In this document: positions 56,487-64,000 of the stretch, one piece after another | How the letters are laid out: every line of letters starts with the position of its first letter | Position numbering within the stretch: position 1 is the first letter of the stretch | Assembly (NCBI GenBank): GCA_027943245.1 | Contig: JANDJZ010000195.1 | Coordinates: 1-64,000, forward strand | Direction of reading: 5' to 3' | From: Acanthamoeba sp. SK_2022b | Lineage: Eukaryota > Discosea > Longamoebia > Acanthamoebidae | Length of the DNA: 64,000 nucleotides | Position numbers and translations under genes: made by a program | The notes under the pieces: model-generated | Database searches by the model: none | Seen by the model: only the letters and a program-made list of their open reading frames with translations | What the model was told of the DNA's origin: nothing

Positions 56487-59400
56487 ATGTCGGCCGGTAC
56501 TCTCCCCCTCGCCCCACCAACTTTTGCCGCCCCAATAGTACGCACGCATGCGCATTCTCTCACGCTCTTGCTTGGCGGTCTTGCGCTCCCGATTCATCAG
56601 GATCGTCAACGAACCAACACACCAGAAGGAGAGCCTTCGCGTCATCACTCCTCGTTTTGCCACTCCTTTTCGCTCCCGTCTTCAGCACCTCGGCGCAGTT
56701 CGACACACACGTTCCTCTTCCCCTCGTTCCCTCTGCGCCATCGTCTTCCTCCTCCGTCGTCGTTCCGCCCATGGGCGGCGGCAGCGGCGGCGTGTACATA
56801 ACGGCACCGCTCGGGGCGCCGCCTTCCGACTGTGACCTGCCGTGCTGGCTCAGCAGACTCACTATCCACATTCCCGACCAACGCTTCACCGAATTCGGCG
56901 TGACCGGCACCGTGAGCAACGGTGTATGCACGGGGCTCAGCCTTGGCGACCTCCAGTCTTCGCTCGTGAACCCGGCCGGCGTGGCCTTCAACGTCACGGG
57001 CCTCAGCATCCAGTGCACGATCGACTGGGGCCTGACTGCGGCCATCTTCTCGGCGCAGGGCAGCGCCGACGCCGTCGTGAACAACTCCAAGTTGGCGGTC
57101 GGCATGCAGTTGCAGAAGGACGCCGATGGACTCGCCAGCGCGGCCAACGTCACGTCGTGTGCGGCCCAGATCGTTGTGTCGTCGATCGAGTTCCACGGAG
57201 ACCTCAGCATCTTCCTCGACCTGTTCCGCAGGGAGATCAGCTCCATCATCTCCAGCAGCCTCAACGGCGTCATCTGCACGGAGCTGACCACGCTGGTGCA
57301 GACCAACCTCACCAACGCGCTCCAGGAGGCCGACATGTTCATTCGGCCGTTCCTCAAGCCCCGCCCGCCCGTGGTGCCGCCCGTGTACCCGCCGGGCATG
57401 GTCGACCTCGAGAAGAGCCCGCTGGTGGCCGTGGTGGACTACGTTCTCGATCACGTCGTTGGTGCCGATGGCATCCTCGGCCTCAACAAGATCGTCAACG
57501 CGCTCACCAACAACACGGGCAACGTCACTGTGGCCGACATCGGCCTGTCGGTCCCCATCCCGGTCTCCTCGCTCGGCGTGATCACGCTCGGCCTCAGCAA
57601 CGTCTCCCTCTCGGGGCTCAACACTTGGGGCGTCTTCGATGTGCTCGAGCCGGCGGGCCCGCACAACCTCTCCTCGCACACGCGGCTCGACCGGTTCGCC
57701 CTCGCCGTGGCCTTCTCCGTCAACGTGAGCGTCAACGGCTCGCTCGGTAACACCTACCTCTACGAGGAGGCCGTCCTGGTCGCCCGCCTGGAGAAGAACA
57801 CCCTCCGCTCCTCGCTGCAGGTGGCCATCGACGAGGCCGCCGTGCTGGGCCTCACCGACAACCAGAAGATCGTGCCGGGCTGTCTGCTGTCGAGCGTCTA
57901 CGACCTCAACATGACGCAGCTCGACTTCTCGTTCGTCCTCTCCCAGCTCCAGATCCTGGCCACCAACGGCGGCACCGAGGAGCAGCTCGACACGGCCATC
58001 AACAACGTCTTTGCGCTGCTCACGCAGTCGTTCCAGCCCGCGATCCCGGCGCTCTTCAACGGCGTCGTGGCCGGCCCCGTGCGCCTCATGACCAACGTCG
58101 GGTTCGGCGCGCTGCTCGAGGCCAACAAGACCTGCACCAACCCGACCAGCCCCGCGACCTTCAACGCCGAGTCCACCATCGCCGCCTTCTCCGGCGCCGG
58201 CGGCGTGTTCGCCGTGTTGCTGGCCATCGCCGTGGCCGCGCTGTTTATCTCTCAGATGCCGTCATCGGCGACCGTCGCCGCCGACGAGGAGTCCCACGCG
58301 CCGTTGATCAACGAACGGCGCGTTCAGCATCGCCACCACGCGCTCCCCGAGGACCTCATCGACTCTGGGATGAGCGTCTCGGTGGTCGACGACGCGAACG
58401 AGAAGAGCACCAGCAAGTGGTTCAGCGCGCTCGTCTTCAGCTCTCGGTTCCCCGCCCCGCTGCGCTACGGGATCCTGCTGCTGCTGCTGAGCAACATCGC
58501 CCTCTTCATCTCGTCCAACACGTCCGTCGGCGCGTCGGTCTACGTGTACATCACGCTCGGCGAGGAGCGGATCAAGCTGCCGTCGCTGTTCGACTTTACG
58601 CTGGGCAGCAGCGTGGTGGACATGTGGAAGGCCAAGGTCTACGCGCTCTCGCTGCTCATCGCCATCTTCTCCGGCGCGTGGCCCTACCTCAAGCTGATCC
58701 TGCTCGTGCTCTGCTGGATCGTCCCGGTCAACCTGCTGACGCGCAAGAACCGCGAGCGCGTGCTCATGTCGCTCGACGTGCTGGGCAAGTGGTCGCTCAT
58801 CGACGCCTTCGTGCTCACGCTCATGATGGTGGCCTTCAACTTCCGCATCATCCCTCCCGTCTCGCCCTACACGCCCCCGGGCACCGCGCGCGTCGACGCC
58901 TTCGTGGAGCCCCACTGGGGCTTCTACAGCTTCCTGGTGGCCACCATGCTCTCGCTCGCCTGCACCCACTTGCTCCTGGCCTGCCACCGCTGGGAGAACC
59001 GGCCCAGGCCCCAGCCCCAGGCCCGCGTCCGGTCGCTTATCGCGGGCAGCTCCTCCTCCCCGGAGGGCCACCACGAGAAGCCCAGGTGGGAGGCCCTGTG
59101 CAGCTACGCCTTCAAGTCCAGCTGCTTCCTCTCCCGCTGCTCGTGGCTGGTGACCAGCGCAGTCACCCTCCTGCTCCTCTTCTCCATCGCCCTCCTCATC
59201 ACCGGCTCCGTCATCGAGTCGTTCCAGTTCCAGTTCCGGGGCGCCTTCCAGCTCCTCCTCGACTTCATCGACGAGGACTCCTTCACCTCCTACTCCATCA
59301 TCTCCACGGGCCTCGCCCTGCCCAACAGCGCCCACAACCCCGACAGCTTCGGCGTGCGCTTCATCCAGGCCACCTGGTTCAGCTTCGCCATCGCCATCCC

Positions 59401-59872
59401 GCTGTGCTACCTCCTCCTCCTCCTCATCCTCTGGCTCACCCCGTTGACCCCGAGGCTCCAGCGCGGCGTGTTCGTCGTCACCGAGGTCTTCAACGCCTGG
59501 TCGGCCCTCGAGGTCGTCGTCGTCTCCATCGTCGCCGCCCTCCTCGAGGTCCAGCAGTTCTCCCAGTTCATCCTGGGCGACCGCTGCGACCTCATCAACC
59601 CCATCCTCCAGCGCTACTTTGGCGCCGCCCTCGGCGACGACGCCAAGTGCTTCGACGTCATCGCCACCCTCGACAACGGCTGCTTCTTCCTCTTCGCCTC
59701 CTGCGTCATCTACATCGTCGTCGGCCTCGGCGTCCAGATCACCTGCCACAAGGCTCTGCGCGAGCGCGAGGGCGGGCTCGCCCAAGCCGAGGACCACCAG
59801 CTCCCCATCAACATCAACGACACCCTCGACGGCGACTACGTCCGCTACTTCCACGACACCCAAGAAGACTAG
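56487..59872 (+). CDS. TULIP/BPI-like lipid-binding domain fused to two PqiA-like membrane modules
   Basis: Two exons, 56487-56496 and 56601-59872; 1093 residues. The tiny first exon (ATG TCG GCC G) completes a signal peptide whose core is SSLLVLPLLFAPVFS. Residues about 70-555 are an extracytoplasmic region with many N-glycosylation sites and paired Cys, resembling a BPI/LBP (TULIP) lipid-binding fold. A first membrane span (FAVLLAIAVAALFIS) follows. Then come two modules like bacterial PqiA: RYGILLLLLSNIALFISS, PSLFDFTLGSSVVDMW, PYLKLILLVLCWIVP and LGKWSLIDAFVLTLMM in the first; a similar FSFAIAIPLCYLLLLL and FNAWSALEVVVVSIVAALLEV in the second. PqiA acts with MCE protein PqiB in bacterial envelope lipid transport, so membrane lipid transfer is inferred here. 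Confidence 0.8.
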
Positions 59873-60015
59873 CCCCCCCAGAGGCTCTCGCGAGGCCTGC
59901 CCCTCCTCCCTGTGGCGGGCACAATAATCTTTATCGGTTTTTGTACCTGTAAATAAAAATATTAAAAAAGAAAAGCCTAAAATCAAACAAAAACAACAAA
60001 AACAAAGAGAGAAAG

Positions 60016-61344
60016 ATGGAAGGAGGGGAGCTGCAGCGTGGACTGCAGGTGCTGACGCTGGCGACGCAGCTGGATGCACAACGGCGGTATGGCGAGGCCG
60101 TGGGCGCCTACCGCGACGGCATCGCCCTGCTCTACCTGGCCTACGGCGGTAACCCACCGATTTGAGCTCATTTGCTTCCAATCCCACTTACGGCTCTGTG
60201 CACAGACGCCAGGCAAGCAGAGAGCTTCAGGCAGATGTTGCTGGGCAAGATTAACGAGTACCAGAGACGGGCCGACCAGCTGGCCCTCCGTCTGGCAGGA
60301 GGTGAGCCCCCTCCCCCGCGTAAGCTCTCGCCCCTTTCGGCCTTCTGCGCGCTCACGCCACGCACGGCAGGCCCACCAGCGGCTGCTGCTGCGACTGCGG
60401 TGCCTCCTTCGTCTACGGCCCAGCCACCGCCACCAGCTCAGTCGACACACATCGCGGCGCCACCTCCCTCGGCACAGCGCGCTGCCGCGCCGCCACCCCA
60501 CGGGCTCGACATCCCCAAGCACGCACTCGCCGCGCTCTGGTCGGCCGGCGGGCCGACCTCCAGCGGAGCGCCGCAGCCCCTGCACCACTTTGCCGATGAA
60601 GAGGACCGCGCCCTGATGGAGCGGGTCATGCAGCTTCGCGTGAACGCGACTACTACTACTACTGCTACCAGCAGCGGCGGCAGCGGCGGCGGCGGTCGCT
60701 CGGTCGAAGACGTGGATCGCGAGTACAGGGAGCGGGTGAACCGGCTGGCCGGGCGGGAGGTGATAGCCGACCCGGCGGCCGCGGCGCGGCCGTCGATCCT
60801 CGACGTGGAGGAGCTCACCGAGGAGGAGCAGATCGAGCGCATCATGAACGCCGTCCACGACGACGTGCGGCTCGAGATCCTTGGCGGACCCGTGGCCGTC
60901 AGCGCCACCGCGTCGTCGTCGTCGGTCAAGAAGGAACGAGCGGCAGGGCCGCGGCGGCGGCAGCGGTCACGAAGGCGGAGACGACGCGCGAGCGACACCG
61001 ACACGAGCGACGACAGCGACTTGGGCACCGACGAAAGCGAGGACAGCGACAGCGCGAGCGAGAGTAGTGGCGGCAGCGAAGAAGATGAGGAAAAGGAGGA
61101 GGCCGAGCGGCGAAGGAGAAGGAGGGCGAGGATGGAGCGGGAGCGGGACCTCACCTTTGGCCAGAAGTGGGAGCTGCGCAAGAAGGAGCGAGAGGAGCGC
61201 AAGAAGGGGAGAGGCCAGGGCGGCGTCGATGCCGACCCATTGCGGGAGCGGGAGAGGGCCTTCATGGCCAAGAAGGAGAAGGAGGAGCGCGACAAGGAGC
61301 AGAAGTACCGCGCCGAGTTCATCAAGAAGTACGGGCGCTTCTGA
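60016..61344 (+). CDS. MIT-domain protein with charged C-terminal helix
   Basis: Exons 60016-60148, 60206-60301 and 60371-61344; 400 residues. The N-terminal 75 residues form an MIT three-helix unit: QVLTLATQLDAQRRYGEAVGAYRDGIALLY, then FRQMLLGKINEYQRRADQLA across the first splice. MIT domains bind ESCRT-III tails, linking to Vps4-type membrane remodelling and some kinases. A Pro/Ala-rich linker, a short acidic helix (LDVEELTEEEQIERIMNAV) and long Arg/Ser/Asp-rich and Lys/Glu-rich helices follow to KKYGRF at the end. Intron 2 has a length divisible by three and no stop, so it could be retained. The overall family is unknown. Confidence 0.75.
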
Positions 61345-61451
61345 TACAATAAAGCCACGACGTCACACACGACACGACATGGCGCTACGTGCTGGTGGAA
61401 GAATGGGTGGATTGAAAAATAAATAATGGCTACGCGACAGAGATCTTGGAT

Positions 61452-61746
61452 TCACAGGCTCTCCATCAGATTAGAGATGTCCCTGAAGTTCTTGGCAAAG
61501 TCCTGGAGGCAATCACCGGGTCAGGTGTCCGTAGCAGCTACAAAACTGAGGAAGGGAGGAGACCTGGAATTCGGCAAAGGAGAGTTCGAATGCGTGGGAG
61601 ACCACCTTGCCGTTGTCGTCGAGGGTTCGCAGGAGGATGGACACGAAAGGCGCATTCAGCTTCTTGCAGTTGTTAGATTCCACTGCGACGCCGAGCTTCC
61701 ATTCAAAATCCAACAGCTGTCCCACGTTGAACACCTTGGCGGCCAT
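61452..61746 (-). CDS. COMM-domain protein, COMMD6-like
   Basis: Exons 61746-61564 and 61502-61452; 77 residues. Nearly the whole protein is a COMM domain: LLDFEWKLGVAVESNNCKKL, PFVSILLRTLDDNGK, FELSFAEFQ and, after the splice, DFAKNFRDISNLMESL. Its small size without an N-terminal helical domain matches COMMD6 (85 residues in human). COMMD proteins assemble with CCDC22/CCDC93 into the Commander complex, which recycles endosomal cargo with retriever and WASH. It is convergent with the MIT-domain gene. Confidence 0.9.
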
Positions 61747-62150
61747 CTTTGCTTGTGATATTTTTATTTTTTCTGTGTGAAGTTTCTTGTGCTCTTTCTC
61801 AGCGTTTGCTCTTTCTCAGCGACAGACCAGGGGCATGCAGGCACCCATTACACAGCCTCTTGGAAGCAAAAACACGGGTTTAATGCCACTAGAGGCAAGT
61901 GAATTCAAGGAAGGTCATTGTTGAGGATTGGCATCCTGCAATAGTTGGTCTTCATGCTATTTGGAAGCTGGTTCTCAAGATGAAAGCTGAACATGAACCA
62001 GAGCCCCAACTGTGCTGACTTTCCCTGGTATCTCATTATCTCCCTGCAACCTGGAGGGCAAACTTTTTGTCAGCTTTTCCTAAAGATTTCTGGATCTTTT
62101 ATCCAATCTTTTGGTTTTCCATCTGACGAGGGCCGCGAGGCCTAGCGCAC

Positions 62151-62166
62151 ATGTAAACATTGCACA
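62151..62166 (+). promoter_or_regulatory. Conserved upstream element of Atg1 copy B
   Basis: ATGTAAACATTGCACA, identical to the element 5' of copy A (54765-54780, opposite strand) and at a similar distance from the start codon. Confidence 0.5.
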
Positions 62167-62336
62167 AAGAACAAAGCAGCGCTGGGCATACTCTAGAACA
62201 CAATAGATCTGGTGTATAAAGGGCAGGAAGCTTTATTTTTTTAATTTGTATTTAGTTTGTTTCTCCCGCCAGCTCATCTCTATCTTTCCGCATCCTTTCG
62301 CTCCTCCTTCATTCCTCTTTGGGCATACCCGCCACG

Positions 62337-63276
62337 ATGGAGCAGAACAAGGGGTTCACCATCGGAAACTGGGTATCGGATGGCAAGCGCATCGGCAAGG
62401 GCGCCTTTGCCACCGTCTTCCTTGGCCACCGCAAAGACAATCCCTCCGTATGCTTCCCTTGTTTTCCCCTTCCTTCCACATCCACCCATTATTTTTATTT
62501 ACATTTTTAAAACCATTTGTTCATGTTTTAGTTAAATTATTTCTGCATTAATCTCATCAACTCCGATCTGTGATGTGGCGTGCCGGACACAACAGGAGGT
62601 GGTGGCGATCAAAGTCGTTGACGTGGACCGCCTCACGCGCTCCAACCAGAAGCTCAAGCGACACCTGGACTCGGAGATCAGCATCATGAAGAGCCTCCAG
62701 CACGATCACATCGTCACGCTACACGAGGTCTTTGTGGTGCGTCTCTCCGCTACATCATGCGCGACGTCTTCACCGCCACAAACCGTTGCGACGGCCGTCG
62801 CGGGATCCGCATTGCGGTGGCCTCAGCCCTCGGCCCATCACTCCACACGCGTTCCCTGGCACAAGCTAGACATGTTGTGACACACGCGCGCACTATTGAA
62901 CGCATGTGGTGGCGGCGATGGGTGGGGTGCAGGGGAGCGAGTATATTTATTTGATACTGGAGTACTGCGTGGGCGGCGACTTCTCGGACTACTTGAAGAA
63001 GCACAAGCGGCTGAGCGAAGACTCGGCGCGCTACTTCCTCCGACAGCTCGGTACCGCGCCGCTTGTCCACTCGAGAGCTCTCTGGCTCTCTCGCCAGCCC
63101 TCCATCTTTCTCCTCTCCCGATATCTTTGCTCAATGGCTGTGGCCATTGTTTCGTGTTGGGGGGGGGGGCACGTACAGCCTCGGGGCTCAAGTATCTTCA
63201 CAGCAGAAATATTGTACACAGGTAATATTGTTGTGCTGCTGTTGATGATTACGACTCGCCTGTGGATTAGCATAAC

Positions 63277-63344
<68 letters not shown>

Positions 63345-64000
63345 CACCGCATTACAGGGATTTGAAGCCTCAGAATTTGCTCATGGCGGCCAAGCCCGGG
63401 CGATCCGGGGACGATGGTGACGAGAACGCAACCAAGTGGGAGCTGAAGATCGCCGACTTTGGATTCGCCAGGTTCATCGAGCCGCAGTCGGTGGCCAGCA
63501 CGCTTTGCGGCTCGCCCCTCTACATGGTAACGCTGGCCCATGCGAGAAGTTTGCTCATGTGCCCCTGTTAACACAACACAACAACACAACACAGGCGCCC
63601 GAAGTGCTGTTGTGCCAGCCCTACGACGCCAAGGCCGACCTGTGGTCGGTGGGCGCCATCCTCTTCGAGATGCTCACCGGCAAGCCGCCCTTCAACGTGC
63701 GCACCCACATCGAACTCGTGCGCATTCTGGTCAGCGAACAAGGTACTCGACGCCACCCGCTCGGGTGAAGCCGTCCCTGAGCCGACTGACAACGTTGTTG
63801 CTGTGCCCGTCGGCGTGACAGTCAAGTTTCCGGGGAACCTGGGGGTGTCGAGCGAGTGCATGGACCTGCTGCAGTCGCTGCTCAAGAAGAACAAGGAGGA
63901 GCGCATCACGTGGCGCGAGTTCTTCAGCCACGCCTTCATCGTGCACGAGAGGGCAGGAGGGTCATCGGCGGCGGGGGCGCTAATTCCAGGGTTCAAGCCG
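62337..64000 (+). CDS. Atg1/ULK-type protein kinase (copy B), 3' end beyond the window
   Basis: Exons 62337-62447, 62596-62736, 62933-63050, 63179-63221, 63358-63526, 63595-63742 and 63822-64000 (continuing); 303 residues seen. The complete kinase domain is present with [38 protein letters not shown] and APEV. Intron positions and phases equal those of copy A, and exon 3 plus the end of intron 2 are identical at DNA level. Differences cluster elsewhere (Trp for Tyr and Arg for His in exon 1; His for Gln and Ser for Thr in exon 2; a five-residue insertion in exon 5). Both copies look active. Confidence 0.9.
63279..63342. repeat. (CA)n microsatellite in intron 4 of Atg1 copy B
   Basis: About 31 CA units shortly before exon 63358. 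Copy A has no tract in the matching intron, so it arose or was lost after the duplication. Confidence 0.95.

Noticed and set aside
56268..56801. Continuous frame joining the small secreted gene to the next gene
   Set aside because: It runs across the tiny first exon and signal peptide of the TULIP-PqiA gene in another frame; a strong acceptor at 56358 followed by a stop fits better.
58417..59952. 511-codon plus-strand open frame, Arg/Pro/His-rich
   Set aside because: Shifted frame over the same gene; no domain, and the correct frame has membrane segments and PqiA motifs.
58262..60187. 641-codon minus-strand open frame
   Set aside because: Antisense shadow of the TULIP-PqiA gene; composition is an artefact of GC-rich codons read backwards (Glu/Gly/Asp/Val runs).

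Overview
The window is nuclear DNA of a free-living amoebozoan, most likely Acanthamoeba or a close relative. Genes are tightly packed and GC-rich in third positions. Short GT-AG introns interrupt almost every gene, and (CA/GT)n microsatellites often sit inside those introns. The gene set is entirely eukaryotic: a PTEN-type phosphatase, an AMPK gamma subunit, Atg1-type kinases, an RFC subunit, a COMMD protein, EIF1AD and an ALKBH2-type repair enzyme. Genus assignment is inference from gene style and family content. I built exon models by hand from reading frames, GT/AG sites and family conservation; each stated model keeps frame throughout.

Layout. 0-8.3 kb: tail of an unknown gene, then on the minus strand a PTEN phosphatase with a very long tail, an acidic protein with endocytic motifs, and an unusual UBZ/MIU/RING protein fused to an E2 domain. 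8.7-13.5 kb (plus): Sel1-repeat protein, a small beta-rich protein, and a secreted periplasmic-binding-protein-like receptor. 13.6-15.6 kb (minus): coiled-coil protein with a helicase-associated domain. 16.6-24 kb (plus): two small membrane proteins, an F-box/WD40 protein and a membrane-anchored ADP-ribosylglycohydrolase. 24.1-33.3 kb: EIF1AD (minus) and ALKBH2-like (plus) form a divergent pair whose shared promoter is split by a 7.3-kb LINE with a 15-bp target-site duplication. 33.5-36 kb: saposin-like secreted protein and RFC4-type clamp-loader subunit. 36.4-37.6 kb: decayed copia-like fragment. 37.9-41 kb (minus): AMPK gamma and a membrane-anchored coiled-coil protein. 41.1-45.2 kb: TTAA-flanked DNA transposon, probably Kolobok-like, with a nested 41-bp inverted repeat. 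45.7-51 kb (plus): a protein built from duplicated phase 1-1 exons, then a mitochondrial kelch-like protein. 51.1-64 kb: two Atg1/ULK-type kinases in inverted orientation flank a small secreted protein, a TULIP/BPI-like + PqiA-like membrane protein, an MIT-domain protein and a COMMD protein.

The most notable items are: the lipid-binding TULIP-like domain fused to two PqiA-like membrane modules (56.5-59.9 kb); the one-polypeptide E3-E2 ubiquitin protein (6.7-8.3 kb); the inverted Atg1 pair with a 170-bp identical tract that crosses an intron boundary; and the LINE, whose first ORF has an RRM followed by two hydrophobic segments. No rRNA, tRNA or CRISPR was found.
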